Shown piece by piece: positions 1-7,066 of a stretch of 47,186 bases of DNA. The stretch is from an uncultured Bryobacterales bacterium (GTDB taxonomy: Bacteria; Acidobacteriota; Terriglobia; Bryobacterales; Bryobacteraceae), in assembly GCA_937959285.1 (NCBI GenBank), contig CALGAR010000024.1, positions 1 to 47,186 on the forward strand. The letters are read 5' to 3'. The position numbers were made by a program, and so were the translations under genes. Every line of letters begins with the position of its first letter. Within the stretch, counting starts at the first letter, position 1. A model generated the notes under the pieces. The model was not told the origin of the DNA. It worked only from the letters and a program-made list of their open reading frames with translations, and did no database searches.

Positions 1-120
1 GTCTGCCAGTTGCGGGTCCTGCGCGCGGATTTCCCCGAGCCTGCGCGTGCGCTCGTCGTCGTCGAGGTCGAGCAGCGCGTCGAGCAGGGGCGACAGTTTT
101 TGCCAGCGTTCCGCGTCCAT
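1..120 (-). CDS. Serine/threonine protein kinase, N-terminal fragment (foreign sequence)
   Basis: Read on the minus strand from an ATG at 118-120, this encodes about 40 residues starting MDAERWQKLSPLLDALLDLD and continues off the left edge. The pattern (MDAxRW..LSPLLDxLLDLD followed by acidic and Arg-rich turns) matches my memory of the cytoplasmic N-terminus of the Ser/Thr kinases that follow ECF sigma genes in Xanthomonadaceae such as Lysobacter. Only the leader before the kinase domain is present, so no catalytic motif can be checked. The gene order, sigma factor end then kinase start 38 bases later, supports the assignment. It is very rich in G and C and unlike the acidobacterial genes from 1.25 kb onward, so I treat it as part of a chimeric contig end. 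Confidence 0.5.
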   Translation of the reverse strand, partial: MDAERWQKLSPLLDALLDLDDDERTRRLGEIRAQDPQLAD

Positions 121-157
121 CGTGGTCAATCCGTCGCCACGCCGACCATGGCGCGGC

Positions 158-322
158 TCAGGAGTCCTTCAGCGCCGCGAGCAGGAACATGCGCGCCTTC
201 TGCCAGTCACGGCGGATGCTGCGCTCGGACCGGCCCATCAGCGACGCGATCTCCGCTTCGGACAGGCCGGCGAAATAGCGCAGTTCCACGACCCTGGCCA
301 GGCGCTCGTCGACCGCGGCCTC
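158..322 (-). CDS. ECF RNA polymerase sigma factor, C-terminal region 4 fragment (foreign sequence)
   Basis: The last ~55 residues of an ECF sigma factor on the minus strand, with stop codon at 158-160. The reading RVVELRYFAGLSEAEIASLM followed by a GRSERSIRRDW recognition helix and a KARMFLLAAL tail is a textbook sigma region 4 helix-turn-helix of the type found upstream of Ser/Thr kinases in xanthomonads. Region 2 and the start are missing: upstream of about 320 the same frame (residues before RLARVVELRY) no longer resembles a sigma factor. The open frame runs on to 394, but I judge the left part of that protein to come from a different DNA molecule joined near 320. Confidence 0.6.
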   Translation of the reverse strand, partial: EAAVDERLARVVELRYFAGLSEAEIASLMGRSERSIRRDWQKARMFLLAALKDS

Positions 323-460
323 ACTCCGAGCCTGCCCCCGCACGGGCACCCGCTCGGGCACGAGTGGGCGCTCGACGCGGGCAACGAGGGCCACGTCACC
401 GTGGCGTCCGTCGACGGACCGGTCGAGGCTGCGCAGCTCGCCGGGCGGGAGACCTCAGGT
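323..460. other. Unassigned high-GC segment between two chimeric junctions
   Basis: About 140 bases lie between the sigma-factor homology and the glutamate synthase homology. The plus-strand frame shared with gltB reads GHEWALDAGNEGHVTVASVD, which looks like coding sequence, but I cannot assign it to a family. It does not resemble the part of glutamate synthase that should precede the ATDGRW motif. It is probably a third short fragment or a strongly diverged piece of one neighbour. Both end points are approximate. Confidence 0.35.
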
Positions 461-1252
461 CTGGCGGCGGCGATCTGCGCCACCGACGGCCGCTGGGCCA
501 TCGCGGGCATGGATCGCAACGGCCTGCGTCCGATGCGCTACACGATCACCACCGACAATCTGCTGATCGTCGGCTCCGAAACCGGCATGGTGCCGGTGCC
601 CGAGCACAAGGTGGTCAAGAAGGGCCGCGTCGGTCCGGGCGAGATGATCGCGGTCGACCTCAAGAAGGGCCGCATGTTCAACGACCGCGAGATCGAGGAT
701 CGCCTCGCCGCCGAGCATCCTTACGGCGAGTGGGTCAAGAACATCGTCACGCTCGACAAGATCAAGGATGCGCCAAGCGTTGCGCGCGACTTCACCCGCG
801 ACGAGCTGCGCCGCCGCCAGCTTGCCTTCGGCCTGACGCTGGAGGATATGGAGCTGATCCTGCATCCGATGGCCGAGGACGCCAAGGAAGCGGTCGGCTC
901 GATGGGCGACGACACGCCGATTGCCGTGCTGTCCGAGCAGTATCGCGGCCTGCATCATTTCTTCCGCCAGCAGTTCAGCCAGGTCACCAACCCGCCCATC
1001 GACAGCCTGCGCGAGAAGCGCGTGATGTCGCTGCGCACCCGCATGGGCAACCTGACCAACGTGCTGGACGAGGACGCGCATCAGGTTCACATCCTGCTGC
1101 TGGAAAGCCCGGTCCTGTCGAACGCCGATCTGGCGAAGGTGATGAAGTATGCGGAAAAGACCACCGCCCGCATCGACTGCACCTTCCCTGCCGATGAGTC
1201 CAATCCCGGTGCGCTGCGCGATGCCTTAAAGCGCATCCGCACCGAAGCCGAG
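461..1252 (+). CDS. gltB: Glutamate synthase large subunit, internal fragment (foreign, alphaproteobacterial type)
   Basis: An internal piece of the NADPH-GOGAT large subunit, about 264 residues with neither start nor stop. It begins in the glutaminase domain at the ATDGRWAIAGMDRNGLRPMRY motif, continues through LLIVGSETGMV and KKGRVGPGEMIAVDL, and reaches the central domain at PIAVLSEQYRGLHHFFRQQFSQVTNPPID and SLRTRMGNLTNVL. These motifs are highly diagnostic of GltB. Several wordings (ICATDGRWAIAGMDRN, GRMFNDREIEDRLA, GEWVKNIVTLD) recall sphingomonad proteins; that taxonomic reading is inference. The frame stays open into the next gene only by accident: after 1252 it runs antisense through hemW and then in frame into bshC, producing a spurious 1339-residue open frame. 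The protein is cut mid-domain, so this is a contig-end chimera, not a degraded local gene. Confidence 0.85.
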
Positions 1253-1257
1253 GTACG
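1240..1257. other. Chimeric junction with shared short sequence
   Basis: This 18-base stretch can be read in two valid ways. On the plus strand it finishes the glutamate synthase motif RIRTEAE. On the minus strand it encodes the HemW motif PYLGFG, in frame with the rest of hemW. Homology to gltB stops just right of it and homology to hemW stops just left of it. A shared overlap of about 13-18 bases is what a short-overlap assembly join or template-switch chimera leaves behind. Confidence 0.7.
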
Positions 1258-2020
1258 GTTCCAACCGCCAGTACTTCAAGTTGTGACTGGATTCAAAGCC
1301 GGGGACTGCGAAGTTGGATATCTCATACCGTTCGATCCCGATGCGGTGCAGGCGCTCCACCGCCGTCTCATAGAACTCGGCGGTTCGCTCGTCGGAGGGG
1401 ACATCCGGGGCGCCATACCGCTCCCCGTTCAGCAGAATTTCCTGCCCCAAACGGCTGTCTTCGTCGATTTCCAGCATGTAGACCGAGACGTGGGCCGGCC
1501 TCAATCGCTCGATCCACCGCAGCGACTCGTCCCAGCTTTCGGGCGTCTGTCCAGAGAGCCCCGCGATCAGGTCGATGTTGACGTTGCGGATGCCGGCGGA
1601 CGCAAGCAGGTCCAGTTCCATGGCGACCTGCTCGGCAGAATGCTTGCGCCCGGTCCGCGCGATCTCTGTCCTGACGAAGCTTTGTACTCCGAGGCTCACC
1701 CGTGTGATGCCAGACTCGCGCCACGCACTTGCAAGCTCCGCGGTAATGCCCCCCGGAGCCGCTTCGATGGTCGCTTCTTTCCAGGGCCGTCCCGGAATCT
1801 TTCCAAGAATCCGCTCGAGCGCCTCCAGCTTCATCCGGCTTGGCGTGCCGCCGCCGATGTAGACCGTCTCCGGGGTCCACGCCCAGTTCCAGGACAAGAT
1901 CTCCTGTTCCAGGGCCTCCAGATAGTCCTCTTCGAGGGCTCGCGGGAACACACCGGAGGCGAAGTTACAGTAGGTGCACTTTTGTGCGCAGAAAGGATAG
2001 GAAATGTAAACGCCGCTCAA
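1240..2020 (-). CDS. hemW: HemW-like radical SAM protein, 3' end lost at chimeric junction
   Basis: HemW is a radical SAM protein related to oxygen-independent coproporphyrinogen III oxidase and acts in heme delivery. About 260 residues are present; the family is usually 370-400, so roughly the last third is missing because the contig joins foreign DNA at 1240-1257. The radical SAM cysteines are visible as C11-x3-C15-x2-C18 in YPFCAQKCTYCNF, followed by VYIGGGTPS, the SLGVQSF motif, and NVNIDLIAGLSGQT. HNLKYWRLEPYLGFGA near the end is the standard HemW signature. The start is TTG at 2018-2020; an in-frame stop (the cyaY stop) lies two codons upstream, so no earlier start exists. It follows cyaY by three bases on the same strand, suggesting co-transcription of frataxin and a heme/iron-linked enzyme. 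Confidence 0.85.
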
Positions 2021-2023
2021 AAG

Positions 2024-2353
2024 CTACAGCACCACATTTTCGTTGAGCTGTTTGCTCAACGCCCACTCCATCAGCTCTTTGAGAGTCTGGCCGTTCTCGG
2101 AAAGCGTAAATGCTTCCTTCTCCGAGCTCCAATCAAGCTTAAAGCTTTTGGTGTGGGCCGAGACCCAAATCTGCCGTACGGGAGTGTTCGGGCTGACAAC
2201 AAATTTCGCCGGGGGATCGTCGAATTCAATGGCCAGCGCTCCGTTATTGAAGTCCGCCTCGAATCCCTCGTATTGCGCCGATGCCTCGTTCAAGGCATCA
2301 AAGAGATCTTTCAAGGCTGCATCCGCACGGGTCTTGAACTCTTGCTCGTCCAT
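2024..2353 (-). CDS. cyaY: CyaY/frataxin-like iron donor protein
   Basis: A 109-residue protein with the bacterial frataxin pattern: an acidic N-terminal helix (MDEQEFKTRADAALKDLFDAL), then alternating strands with ADFNNGALAIEFDD, the signature PVRQIWVSAHTKSFKLDW, and a C-terminal helix TLKELMEWALSKQL. Frataxin binds iron through the acidic helix and tunes Fe-S cluster assembly with IscS. I use the ATG at 2351-2353 because the frataxin fold begins there; the open frame extends 28 codons further but that stretch (MIEGSGKSREFATF...) does not fit the family. Immediately downstream is hemW, so iron and heme handling appear to be linked. Length is close to the ~106 residues of E. coli CyaY. Confidence 0.8.
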   Translation of the reverse strand: MDEQEFKTRADAALKDLFDALNEASAQYEGFEADFNNGALAIEFDDPPAKFVVSPNTPVRQIWVSAHTKSFKLDWSSEKEAFTLSENGQTLKELMEWALSKQLNENVVL

Positions 2354-2488
2354 TCGGTATCTCTGCCTCGGCGATTGCTCGACGACGGATACTTTGAAGG
2401 TAGCAAACTCTCGCGACTTCCCGCTGCCTTCGATCATCTGCTACCCTTTAGGCGTTGCCTAGGCGCTCTTTTCTGGTCCCGAAAGCGA

Positions 2489-4066
2489 ATGGAAATCTCT
2501 TGCATCCGACACACTGACCTCCCCCACGCCAGCCGGCTGTTCACGGATTTCCTGTATCACTACGATCGCGTGGCAACCTTTTATGAGCACAGGCCCCTTT
2601 CGCCGTCCTCATACCGGGCTGCCATTGAAAAGATGGACTATCCCGACGAAAGGCGGGCGGCGCTTGTACGGGCCCTTCGGCGATCGAAGCAGGATTCGCC
2701 CTCGCTCGAGCTGCTGGCGCAGCCGGACACCGTGGCGGTCGTGACAGGGCAGCAGGTAGGCCTTTTCTCCGGTCCCGCCTACACGATCTACAAAGCTTTG
2801 ACGGCGGCGCGAATTGCTCATCAGCTGACCGAACAAGGGATACGGGCGGTTCCGGTGTTCTGGCTGGCAACCGAAGACCACGACTTTGAAGAGGTCAACC
2901 ATTGCCGCGTTTTCGACGATCAGCACCGGCCGGTATTGCTCCAGGTTCCGAACGGCGCTGGAAACCAGACGCCCGTAGGCACGATTCCGCTGCGCGATGT
3001 GCCGGTTGCAGCATTGCAAAAGGCGCTCTCGGGGCTTCCCTTCGGCGATTCCGTAGCAGCGGCCGTTGAAGAGGCTTACGTTCCCGGCCAGACCCTCGGC
3101 GCCGCTTTCGCCAATCTGCTGAAGCGCCTGCTTGCGCGGTACGGATTCCTGTTCCTCGACCCGATGACGCCGGAGATCCGCGAGCTGACTGCTCCCGTTC
3201 TAAGAAAGGCGCTCGACGCAGCTCCGGAGCTGACAGCCGGATTGCTTGCCCGCAACCGGGAACTGGAGCAGCGGGGCTATCACGCCCAAGTACATGTTGA
3301 GCCGGAGACTTCTCTTTTCTTTCTCCTGGAGAGCGGCAAGCGTTTGACCCTCCGCCGGTCGAACAATCACTACACGGCGCGCGACCGCCGTTTCACGACG
3401 GAGGAGCTGAAGGACCTCGCCGATCACCTTTCGCCAAACGCCCTGCTTCGGCCCGTAGTCCAGGACTACATTCTGCCCACAGTGGCTTATACAGCCGGGC
3501 CGGCCGAGCTTGCCTACTTCGCGCAGTCCGAGGTGGTATACCGAACTCTCCTTGGGCGGATGCCGGTGTCAGTCCCGCGTAGCGGGTTTACGCTGATCGA
3601 TGACCGCACTCTCAAACTGATGAGACGTTATCAATTGTCTTTCCAGGACGCGCTCCGCGGAGAGACAGCCCTGCGCGATCAGATTGCGCGGACTCTGGTG
3701 CCGCCCGCGTTGAAGCAGCGCTTCGGCGAAACAGTACAGAGCGTCGCGCGCGATCTGGACAGGCTGCGGGACGATTTGAAAGCCTTTGACGTCACGCTGG
3801 CCGCCGCGCTCGAAAAGAGCCGCGCGAAAATCCTCTATCAGCTCTCAAAGAATGAAAGAAAAGCGGCGAACGAAGCACTCCGCCGCGACGAACGGGCTGC
3901 AAACGATGCTGCGTGGATCTCCGGATTGATCTATCCTCAGAAGCACCTTCAGGAACGCTACTACAGCATCCTGCCGTTCCTTGCCAGACATGGGCTTGAT
4001 TTGATCGACCGGCTTTACGAGAATGTTCACCTGGAGTGCCCGGATCACCTCGTTGTCCACGTCTGA
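2489..4066 (+). CDS. bshC: Bacillithiol biosynthesis cysteine-adding enzyme BshC
   Basis: A 525-residue protein close to the usual 530-540 of BshC. Conserved blocks include VVTGQQVGLFSGPAYTIYKA (Rossmann-like core), PVFWLATEDHDFEEVNH, FLFLDPM, LRPVVQDYILPTVAYTAGPAELAYFAQ, a central coiled-coil region rich in Glu, Arg and Leu, and the terminal LIYPQKHLQERYYSILPFLARHG. BshC joins cysteine to glucosaminyl-malate in the last step of bacillithiol synthesis, the low-molecular-weight thiol of Firmicutes, Deinococcus and many Acidobacteria. The ATG at 2489 starts where family similarity starts; the open frame upstream belongs to the chimeric region and the antisense of cyaY. The Shine-Dalgarno signal is weak. 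No bshA or bshB is in the window. Confidence 0.92.
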   Translation: MEISCIRHTDLPHASRLFTDFLYHYDRVATFYEHRPLSPSSYRAAIEKMDYPDERRAALVRALRRSKQDSPSLELLAQPDTVAVVTGQQVGLFSGPAYTIYKALTAARIAHQLTEQGIRAVPVFWLATEDHDFEEVNHCRVFDDQHRPVLLQVPNGAGNQTPVGTIPLRDVPVAALQKALSGLPFGDSVAAAVEEAYVPGQTLGAAFANLLKRLLARYGFLFLDPMTPEIRELTAPVLRKALDAAPELTAGLLARNRELEQRGYHAQVHVEPETSLFFLLESGKRLTLRRSNNHYTARDRRFTTEELKDLADHLSPNALLRPVVQDYILPTVAYTAGPAELAYFAQSEVVYRTLLGRMPVSVPRSGFTLIDDRTLKLMRRYQLSFQDALRGETALRDQIARTLVPPALKQRFGETVQSVARDLDRLRDDLKAFDVTLAAALEKSRAKILYQLSKNERKAANEALRRDERAANDAAWISGLIYPQKHLQERYYSILPFLARHGLDLIDRLYENVHLECPDHLVVHV

Positions 4067-4083
4067 GCGTTCCCTAAGCAATT

Positions 4084-4866
4084 ATGCGTATTAATACCGT
4101 CAAACAAGCCCTCAGGGCAGGCAGAGTCCAGTATGGGACCGCTTTTGCTCATTTCCGGTCGCCGGACGTCGCCCGGATTCTCGTCGCTGCCGGATTTCAT
4201 TGGGCATTTGTCGATACAGAACACGGAGGCTTCGGCATCGAGACGGTTCAGGACATCTGCCGTGTTGCCGCCTATTGCGGGCTTGCTCCGATCGTCCGGG
4301 TCCCGGATTTGCAATACCATCTGGTAGCAAGGGCGCTCGACTGCGGCGGGCAGGGAGTCATCTTCCCGCGCGTGGAGGACCCGAAGCTGCTCGAGAAGGC
4401 CGTGAGCTGGACAAAGTTTCCTCCCGTTGGCGTTCGCGGCTTCGGTCTTGCACCAATTAACGTGGACCACGAGCCCGTGACCATTTCGGAAATTGCCGAG
4501 CACATGAACGAGCATCTGCTGGTGGTTCTGCAGATCGAGACGCTCCGCGCAGTCGAGATGCGCGACGAACTCCTATCCGTGCCCGGCATTGATGCCGTGA
4601 TGGTGGGACCCGTCGATCTCTCGATCTCTCTTGGCGTGCCGGGCGACTTCCAGCACCCGAAAATGATCGATGCAATGGAGAAGATCCGCGACTCCTGCAT
4701 TGCTCACGGCGTCGCTCCGGGCACGCAGACCCGCTCGCTGCCTCTGGCCAAGTTCTGGAAGGAACGGGGAATGCTGTTTCTCGGCTGTTCGAGCGAAACA
4801 GGCATGCTTTTTGAGAAGGCGAAGGAAATTGTCACTAGCTTGAACGCCGTCAGCGCCTCTGCTTAG
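4084..4866 (+). CDS. HpcH/HpaI aldolase/citrate lyase family protein
   Basis: A 260-residue class II (metal-dependent) pyruvate aldolase of the HpaI type. Visible hallmarks are DTEHGGFGIETVQDICRVA near the N-terminus, the catalytic Arg in PIVRVPD, GGQGVIFPRVED, the metal-binding Glu in VVLQIETLRAVE and the metal Asp in DAVMVGPVDLSISLG. Such enzymes cleave or form 4-hydroxy-2-oxo acids in aromatic or sugar-acid catabolism; the substrate cannot be told from sequence. It lies 17 bases after bshC on the same strand but has no obvious pathway partner. A 9-base inverted repeat spans its stop codon. The start at 4084 has no clear Shine-Dalgarno sequence. Confidence 0.88.
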   Translation: MRINTVKQALRAGRVQYGTAFAHFRSPDVARILVAAGFHWAFVDTEHGGFGIETVQDICRVAAYCGLAPIVRVPDLQYHLVARALDCGGQGVIFPRVEDPKLLEKAVSWTKFPPVGVRGFGLAPINVDHEPVTISEIAEHMNEHLLVVLQIETLRAVEMRDELLSVPGIDAVMVGPVDLSISLGVPGDFQHPKMIDAMEKIRDSCIAHGVAPGTQTRSLPLAKFWKERGMLFLGCSSETGMLFEKAKEIVTSLNAVSASA

Positions 4867-4900
4867 AACCTGCTCGCCTCCAAGCAGAGGGACAACTTTT
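4856..4900 (+). terminator. Candidate terminator overlapping the aldolase stop codon
   Basis: CCTCTGCTT at 4856-4864 and AAGCAGAGG at 4882-4890 form a perfect 9-base-pair stem with a 17-base loop. It is followed a few bases later by ACTTTT at 4895-4900. The stem begins inside the last codons of the aldolase gene and sits between that gene and the tRNA. The loop is long and the T run short, so termination strength is uncertain. Confidence 0.5.
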
Positions 4901-4958
4901 CGAAGCCTGGAAGTCAATGATCTGATTGCTGCTTTTTGTTACCATTGGGAAGAGAGCA

Positions 4959-5047
4959 GCTGGAGTGGCGGAACTGGCAGACGCACGGGACTCAAAATCC
5001 CGCGCCCTTCACTGGGCATGTGGGTTCGACCCCCACCTCCAGCACCA
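4959..5047 (+). tRNA. tRNA-Leu (anticodon CAA)
   Basis: An 89-base type II tRNA with encoded CCA. The acceptor stem is GCTGGAG (4959-4965) paired with CTCCAGC (5037-5043), then discriminator A and CCA. The anticodon stem CGGGA/TCCCG encloses the loop CTCAAAA with anticodon CAA at 4993-4995. The long variable arm with GCCC/GGGC pairing is typical of leucine tRNAs. The T arm is GTGGG-TTCGACC-CCCAC. It decodes UUG. Confidence 0.96.
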
Positions 5048-5158
5048 ATCCCCTTCCAAATAACAAAGACGGCATCGCGGCGCAGTTTTCCCACGCACTG
5101 CTCGCTAAGATGTTCCACTGATTTTTTGTTTGAGAAGCAGTATCAAGTTTGTCAACTG

Positions 5159-5188
5159 TTGACCGTATTCTAGTCTTCGTGTCACAAT
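5159..5188 (+). promoter_or_regulatory. Candidate promoter in the leader upstream of the halogenase-like gene
   Basis: TTGACC at 5159-5164 and CACAAT at 5183-5188 are separated by 18 bases, a fair match to a housekeeping promoter. Transcription would start about 120 bases before the ATG at 5313, leaving a long leader with a small GCCTC/GAGGC hairpin at 5223-5240 and a strong ribosome site (AGGAGGGAGA) just before the start. The rest of 5048-5312 shows no gene. Confidence 0.3.
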
Positions 5189-5312
5189 ACGCCTGTTTCT
5201 CTTTGGGAAAGATCCGGTCCTAGCCTCTCTGTAGCGAGGCGGTTACTCCCACCGGTCGGTTGATCGCTGTTTTTCTTAACTTGTTGCAGTTGTGAGAACT
5301 TGAGGAGGGAGA

Positions 5313-6476
5313 ATGGAAACCTACCAATCCCGCGAAGCGAGCCGCGGCCCCGTCCGGCAAGCCATCCGAAGCGTGATCCTATGCGCCATCATGATCTTCG
5401 CCTGGGTCATGAAACCGTTCCGGTTTTTGCATGGTTTCTTACCTTATAAGTTGCGGGAACTGTGCAGGTCCTGGGACTCGAAGATGATTTGGGTCTTTGT
5501 GCTCAGTGGAGGCAAGCGGGTCTTCATGGACCAAAACTGCACGATGAAGCTGCCCAAGTCATACAAGCCGCTGATTAAAACGAGGCCGGAGTGGCAGTTT
5601 TCGGAGGAAGAAATCAAGAGCTTCTATGAGAACGGCTTCATCGGCCCTATCACGCTTTGGACTCCCGAAGAGATGGAGGAGATTCGGGAGAAAGTTACCA
5701 GAGTCCTGAATCGTCCCTCAAAGGTGTATCCGAATGCGGAGAACCAACTGCGGGACCGGTATATTGATTGCCCCGAGTTTTGGGAGGTAATTTCCGCTCC
5801 GCAACTGAAAGAACGCCTCGCCCAACTGCTCGGGCCCGATCTTCTCGTCTGGCGCTCTCAGATCTTCAATAAGATGCCAGGCGGCCCGGAAATTACCTGG
5901 CACCAGGCGAGCACTTATATGGCCGAGCAAAAGATCAAGGCGACGCTCGAGCCGAGAGATCGCAACGAACTGTTCCAGTTGACCACATGGATTGCGATTG
6001 ACGACGCCTTCTTCGAAAACGGCTGCATGCACTTCCTCAAGGGCACGCATCGCAAGATGTGGACGATGGTAAAGGGCGGCAACGGCTATATCGGCAACCC
6101 TCCTGAGGTGGCCAAGATTATCGGCGGCTACGGGCGGTTCGCCAAATCTTCAGGTCTCACGCTCGAGGTGCCGATTACGGAGGATATGATTGTTCCGATG
6201 CCGCTCAAGGCGGGACAATGCGTCATCTTCACGGAGCGCTGCATCCATGGCTCGCCTCCCAACGTATCGGATAAGCGGCGCTTTGGATTCGTCTTCCGAA
6301 CCATCCGAACCGACGTCAAGGTCTACCGCGACGAGACCGAGCATTCGGTGACTTATCTGAACGAATCCTTCGATCTCCAGAACTGGGGCTGCGCCTTGCT
6401 CCGGGGAGAGGATAAGTACCATCTCAACAAGATGATCCAGCCGCCGCGCTATGACCACGAGATGACTGCGGCCTAA
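5313..6476 (+). CDS. SyrB2-like Fe(II)/2-oxoglutarate-dependent oxygenase with halogenase-type HxA motif
   Basis: A 387-residue member of the phytanoyl-CoA dioxygenase (PhyH) superfamily. From residue ~96 it lines up, from memory, with the chlorinating enzyme SyrB2: FYENGFIGPITLWTPEEM, GPDLLVWRSQIFNKMPGG, ITWHQASTY, TTWIAIDDAFFENGCMHFLKGTH, VPMPLKAGQCVIF, then CIHGSPPN. The facial triad reads H197-Q198-A199 with distal His312, and Arg323 sits where 2-oxoglutarate is bound. In hydroxylases the third position is Asp or Glu; Ala there opens a site for chloride or bromide and defines the SyrB2 halogenases. The codon is GCG (5907-5909), two base changes from any Asp codon. An N-terminal extension of ~95 residues includes a hydrophobic stretch at 18-33 (SRS..VILCAIMIFAWV) that may anchor it to the membrane, absent from SyrB2. 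A strong Shine-Dalgarno precedes the ATG and a terminator follows, so it is a single-gene unit. Halogenation is inference; a hydroxylase or inactive relative remains possible. Confidence 0.85.
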   Translation: METYQSREASRGPVRQAIRSVILCAIMIFAWVMKPFRFLHGFLPYKLRELCRSWDSKMIWVFVLSGGKRVFMDQNCTMKLPKSYKPLIKTRPEWQFSEEEIKSFYENGFIGPITLWTPEEMEEIREKVTRVLNRPSKVYPNAENQLRDRYIDCPEFWEVISAPQLKERLAQLLGPDLLVWRSQIFNKMPGGPEITWHQASTYMAEQKIKATLEPRDRNELFQLTTWIAIDDAFFENGCMHFLKGTHRKMWTMVKGGNGYIGNPPEVAKIIGGYGRFAKSSGLTLEVPITEDMIVPMPLKAGQCVIFTERCIHGSPPNVSDKRRFGFVFRTIRTDVKVYRDETEHSVTYLNESFDLQNWGCALLRGEDKYHLNKMIQPPRYDHEMTAA

Positions 6477-6508
6477 CGCGGTCTGTTATTGCAATCCCTC
6501 AGCATCAG

Positions 6509-6536
6509 AAGCGCTTGCCGCACGGCGAGCGCTTTT
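6509..6536 (+). terminator. Rho-independent terminator after the halogenase-like gene
   Basis: GCGCTTGCCG and CGGCGAGCGC (one G-T wobble) form a GC-rich hairpin at 6511-6531, flanked by AA on the left and a TTTTT run on the right. It is the clearest intrinsic terminator in the window and isolates the gene ending at 6476 from the antiporter operon starting at 6575. Confidence 0.85.
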
Positions 6537-6574
6537 TCCGCCTACCATAGTCTTACGGGAGGAACCAGTCGCAG

Positions 6575-7066
6575 TTGCAAGACACTTTGACATGGAAATT
6601 GGACTGGGGCATTGCGATTCGCTACGCAGTGATGGTAGCGATTCCTTTGCTTGGCATGGCTGTCACTGTTCATGTCGGAAAGGACTTGATCGCTCCTCCT
6701 GTTCTCGAAGGCAGATGGACGATCGAGCGCGAGCCTGGGCGTCCTCCTTCCGTGTGTGAAGAGCAGCTCGCATGGCTCGAGAGTGGAGCATTTGTCTTGA
6801 CCCAGCAGGGGCAATTTCTTACCGCCGTGCCGGAAGGACGTCCGGATCTGGCGCTCAAAGGAAAGGTAACAGGATCTGAGCTTCGCTTCTCCAGCCCGCT
6901 GCCTTCGTCAGGTCTCTCTATCCGCGGAAGCCTGAGCGAGATCGATGGCGTTGCCCGGCTTGACGCGAAAATTGAGCACGCAGGCGAAGCCTCTTGCACC
7001 GAGCTCTCCTTTCGAGCGCGCCACAATCCCGATCTTGAAGGAAGCGACAGGCGCGGGAGCTCATGA
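6575..7066 (+). CDS. Small membrane-anchored protein coupled to the antiporter, unknown function
   Basis: A 163-residue protein of no family I recognise. It has one N-terminal membrane segment (residues ~14-31, RYAVMVAIPLLGMAVTVHV) and an extracytoplasmic beta-rich domain: LEGRWTIEREPG, CEEQLAWLESGAFVLTQQG, LKGKVTGSELRFSSP, LSIRGSLSEIDGVARLDA. This resembles lipocalin-like or META-like strands with two cysteines that could pair. The start is TTG at 6575 with GGGAGGA 11 bases upstream; no ATG in this frame fits. Its stop overlaps the antiporter start (ATGATG at 7063-7068), so translation is probably coupled and the product may modulate or assemble with the antiporter. Confidence 0.6.
   Translation: MQDTLTWKLDWGIAIRYAVMVAIPLLGMAVTVHVGKDLIAPPVLEGRWTIEREPGRPPSVCEEQLAWLESGAFVLTQQGQFLTAVPEGRPDLALKGKVTGSELRFSSPLPSSGLSIRGSLSEIDGVARLDAKIEHAGEASCTELSFRARHNPDLEGSDRRGSS

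Noticed and set aside
47..4066. One 1339-residue open frame on the plus strand
   Set aside because: It is an artefact: foreign gltB fragment, then antisense of hemW and cyaY, then bshC, which happen to share a frame. Only 461-1252 and 2489-4066 are coding in this frame.
4936..5121. 61-residue open frame across the tRNA
   Set aside because: It reads through the whole tRNA-Leu gene and has no coding character.
5901..5909. Sequencing error turning HxD into HxA in the halogenase candidate
   Set aside because: GCG differs from both Asp codons at two positions, and the surrounding WHQA context matches SyrB2 itself, so a single miscall cannot explain it.
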